Shown piece after piece: positions 1 to 7,565 of a stretch of 25,023 bases of DNA. The position numbers were made by a program, and so were the translations under genes. Source of the stretch: an uncultured Eubacteriales bacterium (lineage in GTDB: Bacteria; Bacillota; Clostridia; Oscillospirales; Acutalibacteraceae); contig CAREUR010000015.1 in NCBI GenBank assembly GCA_948968885.1, positions 1-25,023 on the forward strand, given 5' to 3'. Below the pieces are notes generated by a model, which was not told where the DNA came from, did not search any database, and saw only the letters and a list, made by a program, of their open reading frames with translations. Every line of letters begins with the position of its first letter. Positions within the stretch are counted from its first letter, which is position 1.

Positions 1-566
1 GGGATAGAATTGATAAGGAAACAAATGCTGAAACAAAAGTAGAAGCTAAAAAAGAAGAGACGAATGACATAGAAAAGGAAGCGGTAAATAGAGAATATAA
101 AAAGGTAGGGAAGACTGCAACATTTAATTTGTCTAATAGAGATAAACAAGTACAAGGTATGATAATTTCATCGACAACAGAAGGTGGAAATAACGAAGAA
201 TCTGTGGGGATATATTTTGATAGAGTAACAAGCTCGAACGGGAAAGTAAAATATAATGGTACAGGAGCAAATGGTACGGCAGAACAGGCTAAAAATACTT
301 TACTTAAAAGTTTTAATGCAACTAATGATAAGAAAATAACAAGTCTAGATAGCGTAAAAGTAAGTAGCCGAGAAAATGTTATACTAGATGTTTATAAGGT
401 GTGCAAAAATACTACAAGAATTGGCAACGATTTTTATTTTAAAGGTGAAAAAGTTTCAGAAAAAGACAAGGCAGCATTTGAGGCAATGTTTAAAATTTTT
501 GAGGGAATCACAGAGGTTGACTCAAATACAGAGAGTTATTTGACAATTAAACAAGCAACTACCTAA
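1..566 (+). CDS. Hypothetical protein, 3' part of a gene that starts before the window
   Basis: The frame is open from position 3 to the TAA at 564-566 with no ATG near its left end, so this is the C-terminal part of a longer protein. About the first 35 visible residues are almost all Lys, Glu, Asn and Thr, which suggests a flexible charged linker. A more structured part follows, about 140 residues rich in Ser, Thr and Asn, with no Trp and one Cys. I see no membrane segment or known catalytic motif. The DNA is clearly more AT-rich than the genes from 1552 onward, and the codons favour A and T at third positions. That could mean acquired DNA or simply a fast-evolving surface or accessory protein. 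I do not recognise the family. A TTG at 129 is in frame but has no ribosome site, so it is unlikely to be the start. Confidence 0.7.
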   Translation, partial: DRIDKETNAETKVEAKKEETNDIEKEAVNREYKKVGKTATFNLSNRDKQVQGMIISSTTEGGNNEESVGIYFDRVTSSNGKVKYNGTGANGTAEQAKNTLLKSFNATNDKKITSLDSVKVSSRENVILDVYKVCKNTTRIGNDFYFKGEKVSEKDKAAFEAMFKIFEGITEVDSNTESYLTIKQATT

Positions 567-572
567 TTGTGT

Positions 573-602
573 AACACCTAAAAAGAGTTTTGCATATTAT
601 TA
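573..602 (+). promoter_or_regulatory. Possible sporulation (sigma-K-like) promoter of the GerQ-like gene
   Basis: An AC within AACA at 573-576 is followed 16 bases later by CATATTATTA at 593-602. This is close to the mother-cell sigma-K pattern (AC, 16 bases, CATAnnnTA), with one mismatch. The position, about 30 bases before a strong ribosome site, suits the next gene. The region is AT-rich and chance matches are common, so this is a weak call. Confidence 0.3.
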
Positions 603-637
603 TAAAAAATGTATCTACTTTTTTTAGGAGGATTAGT

Positions 638-1279
638 ATGGCTAACACGAGCAACAACGCTAACTTTACGAACGCAGAACTGGATATGGCAAGGATTTAT
701 GGAGTGAATGAGCCTGCGGATGCAGATGGACCGGAGAGAAATTTAGAGAATCTGGCCGGGTACAACGTGAATGAACCTGAGGCAAATGCGCAGAGGGATA
801 GTCGTGCAACTGCGGACAATCGCACTGCAGAAGCTAATGGGACTTTGCCGAATAATGGCGATATTAACAATCCGACGCAGCGTGAGGATTTGGAGGCCAG
901 AGACAACACGACTCAGCAAATAGAGCAACGGAATGATCAGATGATTCCGGCGCCGCACCGGCAAGAGCAGACTTTGCCAAGGGTACGGCCTAGTCAAGAT
1001 AGCGAAAATAGCAATGACGCCGAGAATAGCCTTAGTTTGGAGCATCATTTGCACGAAGTAAGCGACAAGAACATGGATGCATTTTTGCGCACGCAGATCG
1101 GCAGGAACGTCCGGATGCAGTTTTTAATCGGCACGGATACTTTAATCGAGAAGTCCGGAGTGCTGTTAGCTGTAGGAAATAACTTTGTGGTACTAAGGGA
1201 GCCTGAGTCCGGCGAGGTTGTGGTGTGCGACTTTGGTGGAACAAAGTTCGTTAATTTTGAGGGCGCCGAAGCAAGATGA
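638..1279 (+). CDS. Putative spore coat protein with GerQ-like C-terminal domain
   Basis: The start is the ATG at 638, because AGGAGGA at 626-632 sits at ideal distance; an in-frame ATG at 590 has no such site. The product is 213 residues. Residues 1-150 are low in hydrophobics and rich in Asn, Glu, Ala, Gln and Arg, so probably disordered. Residues about 152-208 form a compact beta-rich domain beginning LRTQIGRNVRMQFLIG and ending VCDFGGTKFVNFEG. This pattern resembles the C-terminal domain of GerQ, the Bacillus coat protein crosslinked by transglutaminase and needed for lytic enzyme placement in germination. The family call is inference from motif resemblance. A Gln- and Asn-rich disordered tail before the domain would fit a crosslinked coat protein. 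It stands alone, with a possible sporulation promoter upstream and a structured intergenic element downstream. Confidence 0.6.
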   Translation: MANTSNNANFTNAELDMARIYGVNEPADADGPERNLENLAGYNVNEPEANAQRDSRATADNRTAEANGTLPNNGDINNPTQREDLEARDNTTQQIEQRNDQMIPAPHRQEQTLPRVRPSQDSENSNDAENSLSLEHHLHEVSDKNMDAFLRTQIGRNVRMQFLIGTDTLIEKSGVLLAVGNNFVVLREPESGEVVVCDFGGTKFVNFEGAEAR

Positions 1280-1331
1280 GTGCAAAAATTGTTTTTTGAC
1301 ACATAAAATATAATAGCCAAGCAGTTAGCCC

Positions 1332-1455
1332 GCGCGGGGCGGCCGCAAGTTGAGTCCACAAAAGAACTTTTTTGGACTCAACGAAGAAAAAATGTTATTT
1401 TTTCTTGCTAAATCTTCAACGTAGTTGAAAAGATTTAGATGCGGCCGCCCCGCGC
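1332..1455. repeat. Four-way cloverleaf inverted-repeat element (possible MITE-like repeat or structured RNA)
   Basis: A perfect 15-bp GC-only stem (1332-1346 with 1441-1455, core GCGGCCGC) encloses three hairpins in a row. They are: 9 bp at 1350-1358 with 1373-1381, extended inward by an A4/T4 pairing; 10 bp perfect at 1384-1393 with 1397-1406, loop GTT; and 13 bp at 1408-1420 with 1424-1438, loop GTA and a two-base bulge. Linkers are only 1-3 bases. The GC-rich outer stem around AT-rich inner hairpins is very unlike the flanking DNA. It fits a short non-autonomous mobile repeat or a structured RNA. No ORF lies within it. Confidence 0.75.
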
Positions 1456-1484
1456 TATTTTTGCGCAATTTTGAAAGCTGCGTC

Positions 1485-1514
1485 TTGTTGACGGGCCAAA
1501 ATGTATGTTATAAT
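1485..1514 (+). promoter_or_regulatory. Sigma-A promoter for xth operon
   Basis: An extended -10, TGTTATAAT, ends at 1514 (TATAAT 1509-1514). Upstream lie TTGTTG at 1485-1490 (18-base spacer) or TTGACG at 1488-1493 (15-base spacer); the extended -10 tolerates either. Transcription would begin near 1521, just ahead of the ribosome site at 1537-1543. Confidence 0.6.
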
Positions 1515-1551
1515 ATTCTAATAAATAAAAAAGAAAAAGGAGGCCAAACGG

Positions 1552-2307
1552 TTGAGGTTAATCTCGTGGAACGTAAACGGCCTGCGGGCGTGCATGAATA
1601 AAGGGTTCATGGAGTTTTTTAAAGAGAGAAACGCCGAAATATTCTGCATACAAGAGACGAAGATGCAAGAAGGCCAGGCAGAAGTGGCCGCAGATGGGTA
1701 TTATCAGTATTGGAATAGCGCCGACAAAAAAGGATACTCGGGCACAGCGGTGTTTACAAAGCAGAAGCCGCAGAATGTGCGCTATGACATAAATATGGAG
1801 GAGCATTCGCACGAGGGGCGCGTGATAACGCTGGAGATGAGCGATTTTTATCTGGTGAACTGCTATACGCCGAACGCCAAGCGGGGCCTGGAGCGGATAG
1901 ATTACAGGATGAAGTGGGAGGACGACTTTCGGGCGTATTTGTTGGGGCTGGATGAGAAAAAGCCGGTGATTTTGTGCGGGGACTTAAACGTGGCGCATAA
2001 CGAGATAGACCTGAAGAATCCGGCATCTAACCACAAAAATGCGGGCTTTTCGGACGAGGAAAGAGGCCAAATGACGCAGCTCCTGGATTCGGGATTTACC
2101 GACACCTTTAGGCACCTATACCCCGAAAAGCGGGGCGCCTACACGTGGTGGTCGTACATGTTCAACGCGAGGGCCAACAACGCCGGGTGGCGCATCGACT
2201 ATTTTATCGTGTCGGACAGAATTAAGGGCAGGGTTGAAGATTCGATAATTCACAGCGAGGTGCTGGGTAGCGATCACTGCCCGGTAGAGCTGATATTAAA
2301 GGAGTGA
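1552..2307 (+). CDS. xth: Exodeoxyribonuclease III (AP endonuclease)
   Basis: This enzyme cuts DNA at abasic sites and removes 3' blocking groups in base excision repair. The 251-residue product has the full exonuclease-endonuclease-phosphatase fold of the XthA/ExoA family. Residues expected at the metal and active site are visible: N7 in SWNVNGLR, E35 in CIQETKMQ, Y105 in NCYTPNAKRG, D144 and N146 in CGDLNVAH, D216 in WRIDYF and D241-H242 in GSDHCP. The start is the TTG at 1552, set by AAGGAGG at 1537-1543, and MRLISWNVNG is the usual N-terminus. The length is normal for the family. It is the first gene of a long plus-strand run, six bases ahead of a small membrane protein gene. Confidence 0.95.
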   Translation: MRLISWNVNGLRACMNKGFMEFFKERNAEIFCIQETKMQEGQAEVAADGYYQYWNSADKKGYSGTAVFTKQKPQNVRYDINMEEHSHEGRVITLEMSDFYLVNCYTPNAKRGLERIDYRMKWEDDFRAYLLGLDEKKPVILCGDLNVAHNEIDLKNPASNHKNAGFSDEERGQMTQLLDSGFTDTFRHLYPEKRGAYTWWSYMFNARANNAGWRIDYFIVSDRIKGRVEDSIIHSEVLGSDHCPVELILKE

Positions 2308-2313
2308 GCGGGC

Positions 2314-2631
2314 GTGAGTAGCCGGAGCAAAGCGGTTTTGTCGTATGTTGGACTATATTTTAGCGGAGTTTTATTTTTGGCGGCAGAAAAAAAGGACGAA
2401 TTCGTAAGGAAATCGGCGGCGCAATCGGTAGTGCTGAGCTTAACGTCGCTGCTGTTTCGCAACTTTTTGGTGCTGATGCCCATTGTGGGCACGGGCCTCA
2501 CGGTATTATTTGACATTCTTTTCGCCGCCGTGCTAGTATTTTTAATGGTGAAGGCGGCCAACAGCATATATTTTAAGTTGCCGATTATCGGCGAAATATC
2601 GGAAAACTATGTAGCAAATTGGTTCAAATGA
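2314..2631 (+). CDS. Small multi-helix membrane protein, Tic20/DUF4870-like
   Basis: The product is 105 residues with a GTG start at 2314, preceded by AGGAG at 2300-2304. The order of segments is a hydrophobic helix at about residues 8-24 (LSYVGLYFSGVLFLAA), a charged turn with EKKDEFVRKSAAQS, then two further hydrophobic stretches at about 35-55 and 60-85. The phrase K-x-E-F-V-R-x-x-A-x-Q-S after the first helix is characteristic of DUF4870/Tic20-like small membrane proteins. Their function in Firmicutes is unknown. Only six bases separate it from xth, so the two are probably co-transcribed, and the ABC transporter genes follow closely. Confidence 0.7.
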   Translation: MSSRSKAVLSYVGLYFSGVLFLAAEKKDEFVRKSAAQSVVLSLTSLLFRNFLVLMPIVGTGLTVLFDILFAAVLVFLMVKAANSIYFKLPIIGEISENYVANWFK

Positions 2632-2660
2632 ACATCAAAAATTTATAGGGAGTGGCGCAG

Positions 2661-3602
2661 ATGATAGAAGTAAAAGGCCTTTGCAAGAATTACGGCGGCA
2701 AAACAGCCATAAGTGACGTTAGCTTTACGGTGAATGATGGCGAGATTTTGGGTTTTTTGGGCCCTAATGGAGCGGGAAAGTCCACAACGATGAATATCAT
2801 GACTGGGTATATATCTTCAACGGCCGGCACAGTCACGGTGGATGGCGACGAAATTATGGAAAACCCCATAGCAGTGAAGAAAAAGATCGGGTACCTGCCC
2901 GAACAACCGCCGCTCTACTTGGATATGACGGTAAAAGCTTATCTGAGTTTTATGTATGGCCTAAAAAAGGTAAAATTAAACAAATCGCAGCATATCGAGC
3001 AGATCTGCAGGCTGGTGAAGATAGACGACGTGTACGACCGCGTGATAAAGCACCTTTCGAAGGGCTACAAGCAGCGGGTAGGCATTGCGCAGGCGTTGCT
3101 TGGAGAGCCAAAACTTCTTATTTTGGACGAACCCACTGTGGGGCTGGATCCGAATCAGATTATCGAGATCCGTGACCTTGTGAAGTCGCTGGGCAAAAGT
3201 CATACTATAATATTGTCGTCGCACGTTTTGCCGGAGGTTCAGTCGGTTTGCGACCGAGTCATTGTAATAAACAACGGCAAGGTTGTCGCCGACGATACAA
3301 CTGCGAACCTGTCTAGTGGGCTTTCGGCCGAAAACAGGCTGGTTTTGACTATTGAAGGCGAAAAAAATGCAATTATGGCGGTGCTTAAGGCGGTTCCGGG
3401 AGTAACTGATGTTGCGTTTAGCAGGCAGAATGCGGATTCTAGCGCGGAGTATGTGGTAAGTTACGATAAGAGTCAGGATGTTCGGAAGTTTGTTTTTTCG
3501 AAGATGGCAGAAATGAATTGTCCGATAATCTCCATGAGCAACGACAGCATGACGCTTGAGGACGTTTTTAGAAAGCTGACTCAAGATGAGCCCAGTAGAT
3601 AA
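2661..3602 (+). CDS. ABC transporter ATP-binding protein (GldA-like)
   Basis: This is the ATPase of an ABC-2 type exporter. From the ATG at 2661 the protein has 313 residues. Walker A is GPNGAGKST at 34-42, the signature is LSKGYKQ at 132-138, Walker B is LLILDEP at 152-158, and the switch His is H188 in LSSHVLPE. The C-terminal 100 residues form the extra domain common in CcmA/GldA-type ATPases. I chose ATG 2661 because AGGGAG at 2647-2652 overlaps the alternative GTG at 2652. The permease, GldG-like and DUF4340 genes that follow complete a four-gene exporter. GldA is known from gliding in Bacteroidetes, but this gene set is widespread in non-gliding Clostridia, and the substrate is unknown. 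Confidence 0.92.
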   Translation: MIEVKGLCKNYGGKTAISDVSFTVNDGEILGFLGPNGAGKSTTMNIMTGYISSTAGTVTVDGDEIMENPIAVKKKIGYLPEQPPLYLDMTVKAYLSFMYGLKKVKLNKSQHIEQICRLVKIDDVYDRVIKHLSKGYKQRVGIAQALLGEPKLLILDEPTVGLDPNQIIEIRDLVKSLGKSHTIILSSHVLPEVQSVCDRVIVINNGKVVADDTTANLSSGLSAENRLVLTIEGEKNAIMAVLKAVPGVTDVAFSRQNADSSAEYVVSYDKSQDVRKFVFSKMAEMNCPIISMSNDSMTLEDVFRKLTQDEPSR

Positions 3603-3654
3603 GCGGGCACGCGCGGTTGACAAATTTGAAAATCGAGAAAGGCAGAGAGGTTAA

Positions 3655-4359
3655 ATGGGAGCAATAATAAAACGCGAGATTTTGGCATATTTTTCGTCGG
3701 CAATCGGATACATAGTTTTGGCGGTGTTCTACGTTTTTGGCGGGTTTTACTTCTACATGAGCGCGCTGGTGTCGAACACGACGGACTTATCGTACACGTT
3801 TAGCAGCTTGTTTATCATTTTGATGTTCATCATCCCGATATTGACCATGCGGCTTTTTAGCGAAGAAAAAAAGCAAAAAACAGATCAAGCATTGCTCACG
3901 GCGCCCGTCAGTTTGACGTCGATTGCTTTGGGAAAATATTTTGCGGCAATAGTGATGTACCTGTGCTGCATTGCGATCACGCTGGTGTACGCGGGGATAA
4001 TTGCGTGCTACAATGCGCCGTCTTGGACGAGTGTTTTTGGAAACTTTTTGGGCGTATTTTTGCTGGGTTCAGCGCTCATCGCGGTTGGAATGTTTTTATC
4101 TTCGATAACAGAAAATCAAATCGTGGCGGCCATAGGCGGAATCGCGGTTGGCGTTTTGATGCTGTTTATGGATTCTATTGCACAGGCCGTGTCGGTGGGG
4201 TTTATTGGCAACATTTTGAGAGGAATCTCCTTCATGACGTACTACAACAACTTTACACTGGGCATTGTGACGCTTAAGGATGTCGTATTTTTTGTGAGCG
4301 TGAGCGCGCTGTTCGTGTTTTTGACGGTGCGGGTGTTTGAGAAAAAAAGATGGAGCTAG
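3655..4359 (+). CDS. ABC-2 type transporter permease (GldF-like)
   Basis: The product is a 234-residue integral membrane protein starting at ATG 3655 after an AGAGAGG-type site. It opens with MGAIIKREILAYFSSAIGYI, the typical N-terminus of GldF/ABC-2 permeases, where a short cytoplasmic helix precedes the first membrane segment. About six hydrophobic segments can be counted, near residues 16-38, 52-72, 98-122, 130-152, 156-176 and 206-224. A charged cytoplasmic stretch (FSEEKKQKTDQALLTAPVS, about 74-92) matches the conserved motif of this family after the second helix. It is expected to form the membrane channel together with the upstream ATPase. It lies 52 bases after that gene and 33 before the GldG-like gene. 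Confidence 0.9.
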   Translation: MGAIIKREILAYFSSAIGYIVLAVFYVFGGFYFYMSALVSNTTDLSYTFSSLFIILMFIIPILTMRLFSEEKKQKTDQALLTAPVSLTSIALGKYFAAIVMYLCCIAITLVYAGIIACYNAPSWTSVFGNFLGVFLLGSALIAVGMFLSSITENQIVAAIGGIAVGVLMLFMDSIAQAVSVGFIGNILRGISFMTYYNNFTLGIVTLKDVVFFVSVSALFVFLTVRVFEKKRWS

Positions 4360-4392
4360 AAGTTGCGGCAACAGAAGGGAGTATGACGTAAG

Positions 4393-5829
4393 ATGAAAGA
4401 AAAAATCGGCAAGATGCTCGCAAAGTTTAACACAAGAAAGTTTAAGGTGGGCAGCGTGGCAACGGCCATAACAGTGATTGTGGTGGCGGCGACGGTGGTG
4501 CTTAACCTTATTGTGGGTCAGCTGACGGACAAATTCAGCTTGAGCTTGGACTTGACTCAGAATAAAATTTTCTCGCTAACCGACCAGTCGATTGATTTTA
4601 TAAAGGACCTGAAGAAAGACGTAGAGATCGTGGTTTTGAGCGATGAGAACGCGTTTCCAAAGGTGAATTCATATTTTGCGCAGGCGGATTCGGTTTTGAA
4701 AAAGTATGAGCAAAATTCGGACAAAATCAGGCTCAAGTACCTGGATCCGGTGAAGAATCCGGCGTATTTGAATGAATATCAGAACGAGAACCTGACCGAA
4801 AACAGCGTTATAGTGCGGTCGGGCGACAAGCACAAGATTATAACTGTGCAGGATATTTTTGAAATTCAAAGAAGTTACTACGGCAGCGCCATAACGGGAT
4901 CCAAGGCGGAGCAAGAACTGACTTCGGCGATTTTATATGTTACGAGCGAGAATCAAGAAAAAATAGTGATGCTGAAAGGTTACGGAGAGCAGGATTCTAC
5001 CGCGTTTTCTGAGCTTTTGAAGAAGAATAATTTTAATGTGGAGGAAGCTTCGGTTTTAACGCAGGAGATCCCTGAAGATGCGAAGTTGGTGGTGATTTAT
5101 GCGCCCGAGCGGGACTTTGATGCGCCGGCGATAGAGAAGGTCGAGAAATTCCTGGAACTGTGCGACAAGAATTTGATATATGTGCTCAACCCGAACCAGG
5201 CCGCGGCGCCGAATCTGAGTGCGTTTTTGGAGGAGCATGGCGTTAAGGTGAACGAGGGCTTGGTTTACGAGACGGACATGAAAAAGGCGTACGGTGGCGC
5301 GTTTGAGGCGGTTAATGATTATGTTGACGAGGAATACAGCAGGCTGAAAAACAAGACGATCCCTGTGATGATGCTATATTGCAGACCGTTAGAGCTTACA
5401 AGCAGCGAGAACACAAGGATTCTACTGCAATTTTCGCCTACTACGGGCATTCTGCCAAAGGGCGCGGATCAGAACTTTGACTTTAAGGGCAATATATCTG
5501 GGCCGATCCCGTCTGTTGTGCTTTCTGATGTGAAGCTGGACGACGAAAAAACGTCGAAGCTTGCGGTGATAGGTTCGTACGGCGCCTTGATGCCAGAATT
5601 CCTGGCCTCGAATGCGCTCAATAACTCGGCGTACTTTGTGAATATGGTCAACACCATGACAAACCGAGAAGACGTGGGAATAACGATAGAGTCAAAGAGT
5701 CTGGGTGGCGAAGAGCTGGGATTAGACAAAGCCACAGCAAACACAATCGGCATCATGATGGCAATAATTTTGCCAGCTGCGGTTGTAATCATAGGAATAA
5801 TCGTATACTTCAGGCGAAAAAATAAGTAG
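4393..5829 (+). CDS. GldG-like ABC-associated membrane protein
   Basis: The 478-residue product has a membrane anchor at about residues 22-42 (ATAITVIVVAATVVLNLIVG). A large extracytoplasmic domain follows, and a second helix lies near the C-terminus (about 448-472) before a basic tail RRKNK. The early motif LDLTQNKIFSLTDQS is diagnostic of the GldG / ABC-type uncharacterised transport family. The external domain includes the Rossmann-like segment expected of the family, with VVIYAPERDFDAPAIEKVEKF in its middle. Family members act with a GldA/GldF ABC pair, and the actual role outside gliding bacteria is not known. It sits between the permease and a DUF4340 gene, which is the usual order. Confidence 0.88.
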   Translation: MKEKIGKMLAKFNTRKFKVGSVATAITVIVVAATVVLNLIVGQLTDKFSLSLDLTQNKIFSLTDQSIDFIKDLKKDVEIVVLSDENAFPKVNSYFAQADSVLKKYEQNSDKIRLKYLDPVKNPAYLNEYQNENLTENSVIVRSGDKHKIITVQDIFEIQRSYYGSAITGSKAEQELTSAILYVTSENQEKIVMLKGYGEQDSTAFSELLKKNNFNVEEASVLTQEIPEDAKLVVIYAPERDFDAPAIEKVEKFLELCDKNLIYVLNPNQAAAPNLSAFLEEHGVKVNEGLVYETDMKKAYGGAFEAVNDYVDEEYSRLKNKTIPVMMLYCRPLELTSSENTRILLQFSPTTGILPKGADQNFDFKGNISGPIPSVVLSDVKLDDEKTSKLAVIGSYGALMPEFLASNALNNSAYFVNMVNTMTNREDVGITIESKSLGGEELGLDKATANTIGIMMAIILPAAVVIIGIIVYFRRKNK

Positions 5830-5850
5830 AGCAGGCTGGGGGTCGCGATA

Positions 5851-6435
5851 ATGAGAAGACGAAAAAACACATTGATAGTCGTGTCGGCACTTTTCGCGCT
5901 GTTGCTGGGGTTGCTGTTTTTATTGATCTCGATGCCGGCGCCAGAGAAGGACGCCTCTTTAGACATGAGCAGCGTGAGCTTCGAGAATATCGTAAAGGTG
6001 ACTGAGGATAAAAAAATAGCGAGCGTTGCGGTGAAAAATCAAAAGGAAGATTACGAAATCAAGGCTGAGAGCAAGGACGATAAGCAAGTTTACGCTGTTG
6101 CCGGCTGGGAAGAGGGCAAAACGTCGCAAAGCAAGGCGGAGACGCTGTATGACAGCCTGGTTAACCTGAAGCCGACGCAGAAAATAGACGACGCGAGTGA
6201 TCTCTCGGCTTACGGACTGGATAATCCCGCCGCGGAGGTAACGGTGACGTTTTCTAACGACGAAAAGCTGAAGTTGTTTTTGGGCAGCGACGCACCGCTT
6301 AGCAAGGGTGCGTATGTTCGAGTTGACGGCGACGAAGAGGTCTACTTGATAGACACCACGGACAAGGAAATTTTCTTGAACGAGCAGGAATTTTATCAGG
6401 AAAAAGAGGAAACACCGAGCACCCAGGCGGATTAG
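5851..6435 (+). CDS. DUF4340 family membrane-anchored protein
   Basis: The product is 194 residues with a single N-terminal hydrophobic segment at about residues 7-29, preceded by MRRRKN, so it is anchored with the remainder outside. The extracytoplasmic part contains the DUF4340 pattern: a Ala-Val-x-Gly-Trp-Glu turn, a helix of KAETLYDSLVNL, then DLSAYGLDNPAAEVTVTF and a beta hairpin with FLGSDAPLSKGAYVRVDG. DUF4340 proteins commonly sit beside GldG-like genes, as here, 21 bases downstream. The protein is short compared with multi-repeat DUF4340 proteins and appears to hold one copy of the domain. Function is unknown; a part in the same exporter complex is inferred from context. Confidence 0.85.
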   Translation: MRRRKNTLIVVSALFALLLGLLFLLISMPAPEKDASLDMSSVSFENIVKVTEDKKIASVAVKNQKEDYEIKAESKDDKQVYAVAGWEEGKTSQSKAETLYDSLVNLKPTQKIDDASDLSAYGLDNPAAEVTVTFSNDEKLKLFLGSDAPLSKGAYVRVDGDEEVYLIDTTDKEIFLNEQEFYQEKEETPSTQAD

Positions 6436-6515
6436 CAATAATCTAACGGCGTGAATACTGCATAAAACGCAAAAGGAAGGAGATAGCATGCCATCTAAAC
6501 GGCGCAATTGCGGGG

Positions 6516-7565
6516 TTGGAGCATGCGAAAGTGATGGTAGAGGAGCTATTATTCAAGCTTTGCGGGACTTTTTCTGGATCCGGTGCGGAATCGGGTATCG
6601 CGAACGTAATAAAAGCCGAAATGCAGAATTATTCGGACGAAGCGCGAATAGACAAAAACGGGAATGTCATTTGCACGCTGGGCAAGACTTCAGAATCTGC
6701 GCGGCATATTTTGATCGATGCGCACATGGATCAAGTCAGCATGCTGGTTACGGCCGTTGACGATTCTGGGTTTATAAATATTTCGCCGTGCGGGGGTGTT
6801 GACAGCAGGACGCTGCCAGGCTCGGCGGTGCTTATTCATGGCAAGGAGGTCGTAACAGGCATCGTGTGCACCACTCCGCCACATTTGGCAAGCAAAGAAA
6901 CTTCTGAATTTGCAAAGACCGAAGATTTGCTCGTGGATACCGGCCTGTCGGCAAAAAAAGTGCATGAGGTTGTTTCGGTTGGCGACTATATCTCGTTTAG
7001 CGCGAAGCCGCAGAAGTTGCTTGGCAGCAGAATAACGGCGCCGGCGCTGGACAATCGCGCAGGGGTCGCAGTGCTAATTTATTGCGCAAATTTGCTAAAA
7101 GACAAAGAAATCCCCGCCCGGGTGACATTTTTGTTCAGCACACAGGAAGAGATAAATTCGGTGGGCGCGAAGACGGCGGTGTTCGCGCTTGACTGTGACG
7201 AGACGGTGTCGGTGGACGTGAGCTTTGCAAAGCAACCTGGCGTTCCGGAAGAGAAGTGCGGCAAATTGTCTGAAGGCTCTATGATAGGCATTGCGCCGAC
7301 ACTTTCGAGAGCAATATCGGACAAGTTTGTAGGTTTGGCGAAGGCGAACAAGATCCCATATCAGTTGGAAGTCATGAGCACGGCAACGAGCACAACCTCA
7401 GATGTGATAACCGCGTCAAAAAACGGGGTGGCCGGCGGACTTTTGTCCGTGCCCCTGCGGAACATGCACACGCCGGTAGAGGTTGTCGACATCGCGGACA
7501 TCGAAAACACCGCCAGGCTGCTGGCGCAATACATTCTGACTGGGGGCGACGACTGTGGCCGATGA
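6516..7565 (+). CDS. M42 family metallopeptidase (first of two), start uncertain
   Basis: M42 enzymes are cytosolic, dinuclear-metal aminopeptidases that form tetrahedral dodecamers and trim peptides. The expected metal and catalytic residues are present, numbered from the TTG at 6516: H70 in DAHMDQ, D179 in ALDNRAG, E211-E212 in STQEEI, D234 in SVDVSFA and H318 in RNMHTP. The start is unclear. A strong ribosome site (AAGGAAGGAG, 6473-6482) points to the ATG at 6488, but that is in another frame. In-frame choices are TTG 6516 or ATG 6534, both with weak sites. Family members usually begin close to the position of ATG 6534. The 3' end overlaps the second M42 gene by 11 bases, so the two are translationally coupled. 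Confidence 0.88.
   Translation: MEHAKVMVEELLFKLCGTFSGSGAESGIANVIKAEMQNYSDEARIDKNGNVICTLGKTSESARHILIDAHMDQVSMLVTAVDDSGFINISPCGGVDSRTLPGSAVLIHGKEVVTGIVCTTPPHLASKETSEFAKTEDLLVDTGLSAKKVHEVVSVGDYISFSAKPQKLLGSRITAPALDNRAGVAVLIYCANLLKDKEIPARVTFLFSTQEEINSVGAKTAVFALDCDETVSVDVSFAKQPGVPEEKCGKLSEGSMIGIAPTLSRAISDKFVGLAKANKIPYQLEVMSTATSTTSDVITASKNGVAGGLLSVPLRNMHTPVEVVDIADIENTARLLAQYILTGGDDCGR

Noticed and set aside
1296..1314. TTGACA and TATAAT after the GerQ-like gene
   Set aside because: They are separated by only seven bases, too close to work together as a promoter.
6488..6760. A 90-codon frame with a strong ribosome site overlapping the first M42 gene
   Set aside because: Its translation has no recognisable motif and lies inside conserved M42 sequence. 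It is reported as a start or frameshift question rather than as a gene.
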